Of a stretch of 64,000 nt of DNA, positions 1 to 12,791 are shown piece by piece (the first letter of the stretch is position 1; the number at the start of each line of letters is the position of its first letter). A model generated the notes under the pieces. The model ran no database searches and was not told where the DNA came from. It was given only the letters and a program-made list of their open reading frames with translations. The position numbers and the translations under genes are program-made. This stretch comes from Balanoglossus misakiensis (lineage: Eukaryota > Hemichordata), in assembly GCA_040954595.2 (NCBI GenBank), contig CM082583.2:9424001-9488000 (forward strand), written 5' to 3'.

Positions 1-551
1 TTGTGCGAGTGTAAACATCGTTTCAGATACTGTGTTGCGTCATTTGCAGTTATAAAAGCCATGGTTTCACGTCTCCCGCGTCTTAAAATGCGCAGTCTTC
101 ATTCAATACAGCTATACAGCACATTAAGCGACAAGAAATTTCACGGAGAAATCGGTGCCGCCTGTGTCTGGGCGAGATGGTCGAATTTCTTTAGTCAAAT
201 TTCAGATTTGTCATGCCAGTCTGCCCCGCCAAAATTAGACACACCTTGGATACATTGTTGGCCAATCAACGTTACTTATTTATATCATGTGATCCAGAAT
301 AGGCATCTCAGTTTGTGGCCTCCGCAAGCCTTTGAGGTTTTGTATCGAGGCATGCGATTCGCTACTTTTTGTGACGAATATTTTTTGTCAGGTGGCATTT
401 TTCAGGTACAATTTTTGTAACGCGCTACTTTTCGGCATTTCAAAATGGCTACCATTCCCATGCAGACGTGTGGCAACTTGGCTCTGTTATCGTGGCTACC
501 TCAATTGTCAGGGTAAGACTGACATCCCAAACTTTCTGAATGTTACATTGG
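1..551. other. Upstream flank of MEX3, no supported gene
   Basis: No coding exon is supported here. Open frames on the plus strand start without convincing context and do not resemble a known family. A CCAAT box in the form GCCAATCA lies at 262-266 and recurs near 552, which fits a distal and proximal promoter of the MEX3 gene that follows. Confidence 0.4.
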
Positions 552-608
552 CCAATCAGCCATTTTGTAAGAAGATACTCTGATATGGTTCATTGAGCCG
601 TGACGTCA
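552..608 (+). promoter_or_regulatory. MEX3 proximal promoter: CCAAT box and palindromic CRE
   Basis: A CCAAT box (552-556, in TTGGCCAATCAG) and a perfect palindromic cAMP-response element TGACGTCA (601-608) lie 180-235 bp upstream of the MEX3 start codon. The surrounding 600-700 stretch is richer in CpG than the rest of the flank. NF-Y and CREB/ATF factors bind such sites in animals. That they drive MEX3 here is an inference from position. Confidence 0.5.
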
Positions 609-785
609 CGAGCACATTTTGACTGTACTGCAGTTAGATTCGGGCTTAGTGAGGCAGTGAGCGGTTTTGCCGCGCACGGTGTAGCACGGCCTGTTCGTCG
701 CCAATAACTCACAGAAGACCTCTAAAAATTTACCTTTATTTTTATATATTTACCCAGTTTTTGTACTCCTGTCCCTTTCCCAATC

Positions 786-2644
786 ATGCCTAGTTCACTT
801 TTTCCTGAAATGGAGCGGAATGGGCCAGGGCTAGAAGAACAGCAAGCCTTACAACTTGCACTCGATCTGAACTCAGTTTTGGGTCTCCACGACGGCAACG
901 AAGACGATAGGTCTGCTTTCAATGACGACAGGTTGAAGAAAAGCGTGAACATGACTGAATGTGTGCCAGTTCCAAGTTCAGAGCATGTCGCCGAAATTGT
1001 AGGAAGGCAAGGTCAGTGTAGTTTCATTGAAGTTTGACTAATTTTCGACTGAGTTTGAGTGTTCTTGGTCGGCCATGTTCGCGCGAACAAGCTCGCTGTG
1101 CTGTGTCGTCATGTACCACAATGGCTGCCTCGTAAATGCATGTAATATGCCGCGTTCGTCTATGTTTGCGTCTGAGTCATTCGTCTCTTGTTTTGCGTTC
1201 GCGTTATAAGAGATCGCGGCGGAATTTCCCGACAACCAGTACCTAACCATTCATTTAAATTTCGCTTTCTCTCGTTCTTACCACAGGCTGCAAAATTAAA
1301 GCGTTGCGGGCAAAAACTAACACTTACATCAAGACCCCTGTGCGTGGAGAAGAGCCAGTGTTTGTGGTGACAGGCCGGAAAGAAGATGTTGCAATGGCCC
1401 GGCGAGAAATTCTCTCCGCCGCGGAACACTTTAGTCAAATTCGTGCTAGTCGCAAAAACAACGCCAGTTCGCTCGCGCCTGGTCCACCAGGTCCAAATAC
1501 ACCCGGTATGAAAACCATACAGGTTCGCGTACCGTACCGCGTAGTTGGTCTCGTCGTGGGCCCAAAGGGAGCTACCATCAAGCGGATTCAACAGCAAACG
1601 CACACGTACATCGTCACCCCGAGCAGAGAGAAGGAGCCCGTTTTCGAAGTGACTGGTTTGCCGGAAAACGTAGAGAGAGCCCGGGAAGAAATTGAAAGCC
1701 ACATAGCTATGCGCACTGGCGGCCTGATCGACTCCACTGCCGACGACAACGATTTCGCCACCAATGGCACGGACATTGTGGCTTCTATGAACGGAGGCGG
1801 CAACAGCGACTTGGGTAGCTCTTTATACAACAACCACACAGGTAATTCTGCCCGCAACTCGTATGGAAATAGCAATAACTTCTTGCAAAATCAGCATGTT
1901 TCTACAAATGGCGTTCACACTGCAAGTGATATCTTCAGTTTTGCCAATTCTAATGGTACTACCAAAATCGGAGAGTTCACCCCCAAGATAAGCGAGTTCA
2001 ACCCTAATGCCGACCCATTTGTTACCAATACTGCAACCACTACCAGCACGGCCAGCACCACCTCCAATGGATATTCACTGTTCAACGCGTCGCAAGTCTC
2101 CCCGGACTTGGGCATTGATGTGAGCACCTATGATTCTCCGTTGTCTGCAAATATGTGGGGAGGGGGAGGAGGAGGTCTTGGTCGCAATACTATGTATAAT
2201 GTGCCGGCTACCACTGCCACATCCACCATACCACGTCGTAGCAGCAGCATCTCGTCCGCCTCTACACTTGAGGGGCCATCAGTGGGCAATCCAGGAGAGC
2301 ATCCACCAGCTCGCCGTATCCATAGTGACCCCCTCAGTGGAGGGTTGTCTACCATAACATCGTCATTTTCACCAATCATCAATAGTTTCCCAACAACTAC
2401 CTCTTCTGGGTCAAGCAGCACTTCTGCCTCAACTAGCCCTACTAACTCCACTGGTTCTATGCAGCGTCCGAAGAAGGAGAAAGAGTGTTTTATGTGCTAT
2501 GACCGTGAAATCATAGCTGCTCTCGTTCCCTGTGGTCACAACCTCTTCTGTATGGAGTGTGCCAATCGATTGATGGAGAAGTCTGATCCCGAGTGCCCCG
2601 TCTGCCACCAGACTATCACTCAGGCAATTCGTATATTTTCTTAG
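786..2644 (+). CDS. MEX3: MEX3 RNA-binding protein (two KH domains plus RING finger)
   Basis: Two coding exons, 786-1011 and 1287-2644, join in phase 1 across a 275-bp GT-AG intron to give 527 residues. The intron splits KH1 at GRQG/CKIKAL, as I recall for vertebrate MEX3 genes. MEX3 proteins bind mRNA 3'UTRs through two KH domains and repress translation; the C-terminal RING makes vertebrate members ubiquitin ligases. KH1 spans about residues 58-123 with the GRQG loop, and KH2 about 151-215 with GPKG at 167-170. A long Ser/Thr/Asn/Gly-rich linker with a seven-Gly run separates KH2 from a C3HC4 RING at 476-515 (C476, C479, C491, H493, C497, C500, C512, C515). The N terminus MPSSLF matches vertebrate MEX3, which fixes the start. 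The four vertebrate paralogues have one counterpart here, so no letter suffix is assigned. Confidence 0.96.
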
Positions 2645-3930
2645 TAAAAAAACTTAGCATTTGCATATAAAAACTATACATTCAAAACCCATAAAAATAT
2701 TCAAATTTAAGAGGAATATGAGAATTTTGACTTAAAAATGAATGGATATGCCTATAACTTACACAAGAATATTATAACTTTAACTACAAAATATTTTATT
2801 CTTTGAACATAAATCTATTTCATACTAAGATGTTTACATGAATAAGAGTCTAATTTAATTTGGATTTTCCACGTCGCTGGGTTCAGAGCTTTATTTAGAC
2901 AGGCTTGCAATCTGCATCAGATCGTTAGTTGCATTTATGAATTATCACAAATTATGACAATTTTTTTTCATTTTGGGATATGGATATAAAGTATTGAAAT
3001 ATAATTGAGATTTGGTTTTTAAAAAAGTATATTTTACCCAGCAAATATTTTATAGTCCAAAATATAGACTTATTTTATTCTATATTGTTGAATTAAAAAT
3101 GATGTTGCCCAAAGTGGGAATTTAATTAAAATAATCGAAAAAAAAAAGAATTTTTGAAATAAATGATGCATTTTCTTGTTCTAACATATTATTTGTATAA
3201 ATAGCGAGTGACTATATGGTAATTCCGTTGCACTATAGTTAGAATTTACTTATTTTTTAATATATTATTTACAAACAGTTTATGTATATGTAGGTGTGAG
3301 ATATGACCAAAAAATATACTGTTGAACAAAGTTTAATACAAATGCAAATATTTTTTATTTTTTTGGCCTGGTTACCAAATGGCCAGATATACTAATATTA
3401 TTATATTTGCTGAGACTTGAGAATTATGGAATTGTTATTAAAGTTTTATTTTTCTGTCATTAAAGTAAAAAGTTCTACATTAAGTTTTTAAAAGTGTAGT
3501 GTTTAACATTTTTTCTAGGTGCCATGTTCTGTGAATGTCTTGTTTATATGTCTTTTGTTGTTTATTTTGTACCAAAAATACTATGGTATCATGCATGCCT
3601 TGCCGCAAGTTGTGCATTTTTTGAGCTGCCCCAGAAATTCTAATAGTTGCGTTGAAAAAAAAATGTCCAATGCAGGAGGCTGAACCGATCGCAGAGGTCA
3701 CCTAAATTGCACAGCTTGTGTTCCATGGCATGACATATCACCATACTTTGCATTACATTGCCATTGCATCTGCCTTTATTGAGTGAATTGTACAGGCTTG
3801 TGTAGCAGTATTGATGGACTTATTCTGAGTGACGGACTTTGAATACTAATTCCTTTTCAAATCAGCAGTTGACACGGTGTCGCTGCATACCAAGCCAATC
3901 AGTACCATGTAATAAACCAAATATTCAGTA
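2645..3930 (+). other. Probable MEX3 3'UTR
   Basis: Very AT-rich sequence follows the MEX3 stop codon, with many TATTTA and TTTTTA stretches. Several possible poly(A) signals are present, including AATAAA within GAAATAAATG near 3163 and GTAATAAACC near 3909. MEX3 genes usually have long, conserved 3'UTRs, so the transcript probably continues well past the stop. The true end cannot be fixed without RNA evidence. Confidence 0.4.
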
Positions 3931-6900
3931 TTTACATTTTTTGATTTATTAAAAAGTTGTATGTTTATATAAAGAACTATACTTTTTTTCTCTCCACAAT
4001 GTCAATATCAAGGGATATAAAACTTCACTAATTATACAGTTTTTTGTGAGTATTCAAAGTATTACTAATATCTGCTGGCAGAACTTTTTCCATCCTTGTA
4101 TCTGTGTAATGCACCTGCTTGATATTCTCATTATAACAAGCATTAAAGATTTATTCCTGAACTAAGAAGGATGTTGAGCATTGAAATTTTCTTACGTAAC
4201 TTTACTGGAGAGTTAACATGCTCACTCATCAGTGTTGAACTCTTTTGAATTTTACTGTTTTACATTGGGTGTGTTTAAAAAGCCGTTCAGAAATGCTTTG
4301 GGAGTTTCAAAGGGCAATGTTATGTGTGAAAGCCAGATACAATCAGCTAGTTACATCTGATCACATCCTGTTATCACTGAAGAAGTGCCACTGTGTCTAA
4401 ATCAGCTGTGAATTTGTATGTATATTGGGCAGGGACTGCTGAAATTATGGAGAAAATTTATGCTGGCTGCACTATATATTTGCACACCACACCAAATGGT
4501 TCATGTTTGGTTTCAGGAATTGATGCCATATCACAGGCCTTAATCATACAGTCAAGTAAAGGCTTTTGTGTTGGTTGGATAGGACTGGACATAATTATAT
4601 CAATTTTAGTATCTCCCATTCAACTGCTACGCCATATTCAGGGTGTTGTTCATGCTAAGTTGAACAATCTTACTAAACTTTACTGGTTCAGAAACGAATA
4701 CCTTTTAGTTGAGGTTTTTGTTGGGTGACACGCGTGTAATTTATGTATCATAGTCCAATTCTTTCTGAATTATATTGCAATTTTTAAAGATTCATGTATG
4801 GTGATTTCACTTTGCTAATGAGTCAGTTTGTTCAAATGACATTGTAAATTTCTTTGCTGAATCCATTTCATTAATAATTGAATTCTAAGATAATAATTTC
4901 ACATTTTTTCGATGCTTCACTGTACAATTTGCTGTTACATGCAATACATTACTTGTGAAATATTCTCCCTGTATGCAAACAAACAAATTTTTTAAAGAAC
5001 CTTTCACAAGTTCTTAAATAGCAATGGCTGATAAACTACAATAGATATATATTTTTAAATCCCTTGCAAAACACAGTATGGTCTAGCTGTTAGCAGAAAT
5101 GGACATGCAAATTAGTCTACTTAAATCATTGCATAACACCGTTCAATGTGTTGGTCAGAGGTATTCATGTGCAGATACGCTCAATCCTTTGGTGCAGGTG
5201 TGGTTTTGTTAGTAACAGCAGCCAGAATACCAGCTTATTTGATTTCTGAGTGTTAGGATTCAATTATCTCTTTATCAGCAGAGATGAGACAAATGCTGGA
5301 AACAGTACAGGCTGTGAATTGTGATGTCTTTTTATCCAGTGTTCCAACCATAATAAAACCATTGTTGTATTGAAGGGTAATAGTATATTTAAAATCATTC
5401 AGCAAGTGTTCTGGTTTAGGGTAACTGTTTAAAATAAAATATGCTCAATATAACCCAGTCTCTGTTTTGCAGTGTGACTTATGGAAGACATTTGTTAAAA
5501 TGCCTGCTTTTTTAAAAAGCAAATTAGAACTAATTAAGTGGATGTGTCTTGATTCAGCTAAGAGAATGGATGTCACAATGGGAAATGTTTTCTAGTTGAA
5601 CATGTGGCAAGCTTTAAAAGCCATTTATGCTAAAACTAAGTCCCAGTTACAGGATTTTTTGTTGAACAGAAATAACTGGGACTCATAGGCAGTGTTAGCA
5701 AATGAAATGTAGGCCAGTCAACACACACACAAAATAATCTGCGTGGGTGTTGTCTGTATTTACAGCCAATTACCAACACTAATAATAAATTTTCAATCGA
5801 GATTGCTTTTGACCCCAATGATGGTAGTGAAAGCAAAGTGGTGTGTTTCTTGTGAACCAAATCAATGTTGAGAGATTTTTGGTCACTTGCTTCACGAGTT
5901 TGAAGTGGGGAACAGCCGTAACACAACATGTAGAATCTTGTCCCTGGAATTATTTATGGTCAAAAGTCGTATGGCCATGAACTGTGTAAAATAGGTTTTC
6001 AACGACTGTTAGGTGTAGTCTGGCACTGATATGAAATCTATGGATTACAGCAGCAGCAAACGCTGACTGAAATGAGCAGAACAGTGAATGATTTAGTCGG
6101 AGGAAAAGCTGCTGAATGCTGCTTGTTCCGTTTGTACTTCTATATCTCTGGCCCATCTATCATGTTGCACGTTGCCATGACGCTGCCGAGAAACCATGGT
6201 GATTTTTTCATGCCACTTCCTCTATCAGTTATCTGCTCTAATAGCATGTATGTTCAGTGTTTGATAATCAAGTATGGCCGCGCCGTTGTCTGAAATGGGC
6301 AGTCTCTCACCTTTATTGGAGGGGGGAAAGCGACCCCAAGGTCACGCGCTTAAGTGATTGTTTTGAAAGTGGCCCAGGTTTTATCATGTAAGTTTAACAG
6401 TGGCACGTACAAAAGGTGTGCTGAAATTCAGACGCCTCTTCACAGCAACAAAACAAGCTTTGTTAAATATTCCTTACCTGTGAAGCTTTGTCGCAATTGT
6501 CAACGTCCAAACCTAACGTCCTCATTGCAATAAACTATTATATCTCATGTCCCTTGTATCTGTAACCTAATTTTATTTCCTTGCGCATATCTCCATTTAC
6601 CGTCTTTTTGATCAATTTTCATGTACATGTTAATGGGGACATGTAATTCTTTTTTTCTCAACATTCACAGAACAAAGTCTGTAAAATGGGGCTGGGGTAG
6701 AATATTGGGGAGGGGGGGGGGCAAATGCTGGTATCTGCGTGCCTGGTAGGTGGATCAAACTGGACGTGAGAGTTGAATAATGACAAGAGGCTTAAGTTTA
6801 TCTGGGATTTACCAATCTTTTGTGCATTTTGTTTTATTTGGCACGGTAGTATTTTCATGGTATCTGACCTGAAAAAAAATCTTGTCATTGGTTGAGTAGG

Positions 6901-7312
6901 AAAATATACCTTCACTTTGTGAGAAGTTAAGAAAATAATTCCCCTCCGTGACAGTCGACAGATGTCAAGGACATTGACAGTTTCTTAATATGGTATTTGA
7001 ATGTCGTGTAGAGTGTTGTGTAGTGGAATTTCAATGAGCATTTATACGTGGAAGAGATCAGCTTTGAAACCCGCTAGAGACGTTCCCTCAGCTGCTTTTC
7101 CTACAACAATTACCGCCGGAGCGAACAAGGGCCGTGTAGTGAAGTCTGCTGTGGGCTGATTGAGTATTCCGACTGTGTACAGAGCGCGCTTGCATATAAG
7201 GGTACTAAATCAAGCCTGGGCAACTGGCCTTCAACTCCCAATTAGTTCAGAGTACAGTAGGTATGACAACAGTGTTCAGTAGAGTGCAGCGCACTTGCTA
7301 CCTGGTTTTTAA
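3931..7312. other. Intergenic, no supported gene
   Basis: AT-rich sequence without convincing coding content. A 111-codon open frame at 4393-4728 begins with GTG rather than ATG, has no family resemblance and may lie in the distal MEX3 3' region. A ten-base G run is at 6712-6721. Confidence 0.4.
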
Positions 7313-7546
7313 TCAGTTTGGAATGAATTTGTGCTGGTAGATTTTGACAAAGGAAAACGTTGCCTGTATTGGGCACCTGGCTGTCGGCGTCAATGCAATT
7401 GCACATACGTACTCGGTGCAAATGTCATTCCGCGAGAGACTTTGAACATTCGTAGAGGCATATTTCTGTGTTTTATAGATATTGGTTTTTCGTCTCGTGC
7501 CGTGCTGACGAAAAATTACACGAGAAGTCTTTACTTGAAGAAAATG
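7313..7546 (+). CDS. Candidate exon of unknown gene
   Basis: A pyrimidine-rich stretch ending in TTTTTAATCAG precedes a frame that stays open to a donor AAAATGCAG/GTAATC. It would encode about 77 residues, including a Cys-rich segment (C-x7-C-x3-C-x-C). There is no start codon and I recognise no family. The 7.0-7.3 kb stretch just upstream is less AT-rich and could instead be a promoter or noncoding first exon. Weak support: splice signals and an open frame only. Confidence 0.15.
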
Positions 7547-8082
7547 CAGGTAATCTCGCTTGTGCATCTTATAAAACTAAGCAATTATACACTGGATTTC
7601 AAAATCTCCAGATGACATATTTTATGTGGATCTGCAAATGCCTGTGAAAGCAGATGCTGCCTTGCAATGCAACTGCCAAAAGACCTGCCATGCATGCGTT
7701 GCCGTGATAGAAAGTGTCTTTTTGTTGGGACCAGAGTCCTCTTTGCTCAAGCATGCATATCCCCACTGAGTTAGCCAGTCCATTATTTCACCCTTTGTCA
7801 TGCAAAGCAGCAGCTTTTGTCATGTTAAGTGTGAAAAAATGTAGCCGTCGTGGGGGGCCCCTCTAATTACTTTGATTTTTCATAACGACCATGGGAATGC
7901 CTGTGCAAAATTGGCCATCATAAGCACTTTCAGCACCTGTCAATCAAAATGTCCTTTGGAAATTCTGTAGTGTATGATTTGTGATGCGTTAACTCAGCTG
8001 ATGTTGTAAATTAGACATCTTGTAACTGCCCTACTTTGAAATTACTCTTCAAAATGCACCAGCGCTGCTCTGCAGGAAGAGA

Positions 8083-8098
8083 GGGGGGGGGGGGGGGG
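8083..8098 (+). repeat. Poly-G tract (16 G)
   Basis: A run of 16 G, one of several G or C homopolymers in this gene-poor stretch. It may form a G-quadruplex, and length is likely to vary between alleles. Confidence 0.9.
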
Positions 8099-11000
8099 TC
8101 TTTTGTTCTGATATATAATTAGTGGATAAATTCAAATCTTTTTTTTTTTCAAACACAAAAGGCATTGTGTTGTTTTGTTGTGTAGGTTGTTAGCCCCTCA
8201 CTAGATTTCCTGTGGGTTTGGTTTTTTTTTTTTCTGAGCAGTACACAGGAACCAAATGGGAGTACATGTCATTAAACTCTGAATGGTAAACAGCTCAGGA
8301 GAATGTAGTGTCCTCATAGCGTTATAGGTGAAGGTTATGGTATATTCCAGAGTGCCCGCATCGGTAGAACTCAAGGATACCGGGTGACCTTCTTTTATTA
8401 TGCGCAAATCATATATCATAGTTAATCTTCATATTTGCATAATGTAATGAGAAAATCGCAATACTAGTGGGTAAACCGTTTTTCTCGCTATTATTGCAGA
8501 TGTGGTATTCCCTAATTGCTGTTTTGGGGTACACGCACAGGCAAACCGTAAATACACTGTTCAGTTTGCGATTTCTCTTGAACTGCAGGCAATCGGATGC
8601 TTCACATCACAACCTTGAAACATTTTTTTTCCCATAAAAGCGTGGATAATATGAAACCCTGCTTTCTGTTCGGCAGGTTTCAAGGACTAGTAAACAAAAA
8701 AATATTATAACATCAACAAAGACTCGGTGTTCAGTATAACTGCCATTGTTTCCTATTGTGTGAATGAACTCAAATGCAGGAAATGGGGTGGCCAGGGAGT
8801 TTTAGGTTTAGAAAAATGCTCTTATAAATGGTAAATTCTGTAAATATTTCAAGTCAGGACATGGTAACTAACATATTTTGATATTTATGTTTTTTTACGA
8901 TCAAACATAAAATAATCATTAGAAGTCGATAATTAAATTTATTCAGGGTCATAGCAAGTAAATAACTTTCAATCAAAAGTGAAATTATAACTATGGGATC
9001 ACTCAAATGTGGATATTGAAAAATTCAAAAGAATTATTACATGCTTTGCATCTGTAGCTCAATTCGTACATTTTGATTCGATGTATACAACCATCACATG
9101 TGGCAAAGCTACACTATCATTACTGGTGATGCAGGATTTCTTTGACAAGAATAGCAGCCTTAGCTATAAACATATTGTCATTAAACACAACTCAGGCTAT
9201 TTTTGTAACAACAATGCTGCGGAGTATAAATACATGTACATTGCTGAAATTGACAATTATCAAATTTGCAGGAATGACATTCAGGCAAAGTATAAAGTAT
9301 TCCTATATGGGTACAATCTGTGCACCACTTCATGCAGTCTTTGTATTGATTTCACTGAAAGCTGAGGTCATACACAAATTTGGAAAAAGGATTACGAAGT
9401 GTTTTTAATCCAGATATATTGATGATTTCACAAGCGTGATTCCTAGAATATCTATCTAGATGACTCGGACATAAAGAAATGACAGAAATTGAGAACTTAA
9501 TTTCATCACACTGAGCTGTTTTATCATTAGATAAAATACATTGTCTACTAAGCTAAGCTGCATAAAACAGGGATGGAATTGGAAGACAGTGTACCACTGA
9601 AAGCTGTAAAAAGCCCAAACAATATGAACTTGGTTGTTGATAAACTATGACCAGTATTTCTTGGGAAGACTTAAACAGGTAGTGACTCATCTTGCTGTGA
9701 CTGTGTGGTATATGGCAGACAGTTGGCTAACATCTAGTGTTTGAACAGAACTATCATGACATGATAACGTGTGATCTTTCAGATATGAAGGGGCAAAGTC
9801 AATCCTTGTGAGGTAAAATAGTTCGGTTCGACAGAAACAGTTATGCTGTTCTGCCGGCTGAGGCAGAACAGCATAACAAATGGATGAAAATTACTAAAAT
9901 TACCACGTCTGCCACTGCTTCCTGAGCCATGAGTCTTTCATTAGTTTGTTCTCTTCGTGGTCACATATTAAAACATAAAATGTGGCATGTTATGGATTTT
10001 ATCAAATATTTACGACAGAAATATTTTATATCAGTGACAGCATGCCATGGATGAAACTAATCTCCTACACTCAGACAAATGATGGGAATATTATGATTTT
10101 ATTTTTCTATTTTATGGGGTCAATTCAGGGTATCCTTTCCAATGCTATTATCCAATTTTATGCGCAAATCTAGATCTCTTTTCAACTCCTATTTGTGTAC
10201 TGCAACAGGGCGCAGTCTGTCTCTGTACAATCTTTTCACAGGTAATTGTTTTCCTTGTATACGATTCCAGTGTGACCCATGCAGTTCCCTTAGTTTTATC
10301 GCGGTTGAAGCCTGCCATCTTGAATTCCAGCGATTTTTATCACTCACCTAGGTAGCCAACACCTATTTAATGTTGTGAGAATTAACAGCTTATCTAGTTG
10401 TTGATCGGTGTTTCCTGTTGAGCCAATATGATTTTCAATGAAAAATTCTGCATAACACAATATATCTAACAACGCATGATTGCAATGCAATTATTCAAAG
10501 CAGGTATATCCATTTATTGATGCATTGACTTTAATAGAGTCATAAAATTCAAATTCAATGCAAAATTTCAACAGTCCTCAAATTGAATAGAGAAATAATG
10601 TTTGTTACTTAAGGGACAGCTGGTGTTTCCTGTTTTCCGAATAGCTTCCCAGGTTTGCTTGAATGCTTTATGTTATATTAAAGCTTTATCCATCTGTACC
10701 TGCTGAAACTTCAAGACATATAGATTCTTTATACCCATTCCATTACATGCAGAGATATATTCAAAACAAACAGCCACATTTAAGAATTAACCCAGTCCAA
10801 CCATAGCATTTTATCACTAAAATTATCTGATTGATTGTGAAAACAAATGCAAAAGACATTAGAATACTGATTGAAGATTATTTTTACTAATGCATTTTTA
10901 GGTCCCTTTGGTATACATATATTTCAAAAATCAAAATCAGATCAATTTAGCTTGCCTTACCAGGATTAGATCTATTTTTTATTTTTCCCAGTAACCCACT

Positions 11001-11606
11001 TTTATTATACTCCACTGTCATAATTTATCTAGGTAAATGTGCCAAACTCTTTTTACTTTAACCAATAGTATTATTTTTCTTAAACAAAATATCAATACTC
11101 CAGTTATGAAAATTTGACACAAGACTTATAATTAGACTTCATGGGGTACGACAAATACGTTTTCATGATAAACCATGGTCCAGAACATGTTCACTAAAAC
11201 ATGTTTGTAGACAAGATCCATTGGCAATGAGTTGTCCAGACTTTAATACTATAGCAGCTGCAGAATAACAAAGTGAAAATGCAAATGTATATACTTGTTC
11301 AGATCAGTGGGTATAATTATTGCATTTGTCATGTTGGTGAGTGTAGTTGAGTGTGTGTCAAATGTCGCATGCATTCATTTGCATACCTGCCTGCCAAACC
11401 CAAAATCGTTTCCTGGTTCTGACTTCCTCATGCATGCACAGACTGAAACAGGTTTATTAATTAACTACATTTAATTTATTCTGAAGCGTACACGAGATAA
11501 TACAGCCATACTGTACAGTTATAAATCCTGGTTCAATGGTAATGAAGTCAGCTTTTATTATAATAGTTCATCAAGAATTATGCTGGCTCTTTGTTTACTT
11601 TTGGTC

Positions 11607-11891
11607 TTATTGAATTTGTTTCCTTGAGGGTGGGTCACAACAGTCATCCTGAATTAGTTTGACCTTGTAAACATTCTGGGTCACGTACAGGACAGTCCAT
11701 CTGGCTGAATCCCAAATCATGTTGGTATCGATCACCGACCAGTTTTGACCATATGTCTCAGTCGGCTTGACTCCGAGAGCATGGACGTGTATGCATCCAT
11801 CACCTGACGCGGGGATGGTTAAGATATGCAACTTTCCTCCTGGAGGGTAACTCGCTGGCATGCCAGTCAATGTGATATGCTCGCAACACTG
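11607..11891 (-). CDS. Candidate terminal exon of unknown minus-strand gene
   Basis: Read on the minus strand, an acceptor (ATTATTTCCAG) is followed directly by an open frame of 94 codons ending in a stop at 11607. The protein starts CCEHITLTGMPASYPPGG and contains three Trp and four or more Cys (including a DDCC pair near the end), which is atypical for random AT-rich sequence. I do not recognise the family. It pairs in phase 0 with a second candidate exon at 12712-12791, with a MITE lying between them. Supported by frame, splice signal and composition only. Confidence 0.35.
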   Translation of the reverse strand, partial: QCCEHITLTGMPASYPPGGKLHILTIPASGDGCIHVHALGVKPTETYGQNWSVIDTNMIWDSARWTVLYVTQNVYKVKLIQDDCCDPPSRKQIQ

Positions 11892-11948
11892 GAAATAATT
11901 ATGACATCATGTTACCCCAGTTTAGCATACCATAATCATACACAAAGA

Positions 11949-12711
11949 GGCTAGTTATACTTTGCGAAACAACGAAACGACGAAACCATTATTAAAATAG
12001 GGGCCAGTCATCAAGACGGTGGCGTATGATTTTTTTAAAAGTTTCCAAATTAAAACGTAAGCGAGCCAAGAAAACTACAGGTCAGATAAATTGTTTTCTC
12101 GGAAATTCAACATTAGAATCAAATTTGGCGTTGGAAACAAACGGCGGGTCGCCAGTTCCTGGTCTGCGGCCTGGTACTATGTAGTGGTAGAGTCGACGTC
12201 GTGTGCGCGCAAACGATTCATGCCAAACTGCTACATATACACAGTGAATATACGCGCGCGCACAACGAAACCACAAAAGATCGAAACCTCAAAATGCGGC
12301 AGCAACTGTCACTATTTCCTTAAATACCACAAGGCGGGGAGGCATGAATTGCAATTAAGATAATAAAGACATTTCGACAATGATACTGTGTTGTGTGAGT
12401 TACATGTGTTTCTATATATAACTACTACTCTTACCCCCCATCAGTGTTTGACCCTCGAAAGCTTACGGACACTACTGCTTTGTTTCAACTAATCCTTAGC
12501 CCTGTGAATATACTCGTACATTGACCTTTTGGGGCGGGATTCTTTTTTGGCGCGCAACCACTAGTACCAGGCCGCAGACCAGGAACTTATTTGGAAACTT
12601 TTAAAAAAATCATACGCCACCGTCTTGATGACTGGCCCCTATTTTAATAATGGTTTCGTCGTTTCGCTGTTTCGTTTCGCTGTTTCGTTGTTTCGCAAAG
12701 TATAACTAGCC
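11949..12711. mobile_element. Non-autonomous foldback/MITE DNA transposon with 8-bp target-site duplication
   Basis: The 763-bp element has long terminal inverted repeats starting GGCTAGTTATACTTTGCG and matching for about 100 bp per side. The copies run to about 12050 on the left and from about 12589 on the right. It is flanked by an exact 8-bp duplication CACAAAGA (11941-11948 and 12712-12719). The inverted repeat resumes further in: AGTTCCTGGTCTGCGGCCTG near 12152 pairs with its complement near 12565. About 100 bp (12050-12150) is present only in the left arm. The right terminus carries extra GTTTCGCT units. No transposase is encoded. An 8-bp duplication fits hAT, P or Merlin elements, and the GG terminus resembles Merlin. 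The superfamily is unresolved. Confidence 0.88.
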
Positions 12712-12791
12712 CACAAAGAAGCACAGTGCGACATATTTTCTGACTGCCTGACACAAACGAATCCAGCGGGTTTGGTTTGTAATACAGGACC
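12712..12791 (-). CDS. Candidate exon interrupted by MITE insertion
   Basis: On the minus strand, acceptor ATTCAATTCCAG opens a frame GPVLQTKPAGFVCVRQSE that reaches the MITE edge and then meets a stop inside the element. If the element and one target duplication copy are removed, the frame continues through the ten bases 11940-11931 to a good donor ATG/GTATGC. That makes a 90-bp phase-0 exon, which joins in frame to the candidate exon at 11607-11891. The parent gene is not recognised and is probably damaged in this allele, unless splicing avoids the insertion. Confidence 0.25.

Noticed and set aside
1-420. 139-codon open frame at the left edge
   Set aside because: Starts with TTG at the window edge, has no family resemblance, and overlaps promoter-like CCAAT sequence.
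1160-1702. 180-codon minus-strand frame across MEX3
   Set aside because: Antisense to the conserved KH-domain coding sequence; a shadow of strong codon bias.
4393-4728. 111-codon plus-strand frame after MEX3
   Set aside because: Begins with GTG, has no splice context or recognisable domain, and may lie in the distal 3'UTR.
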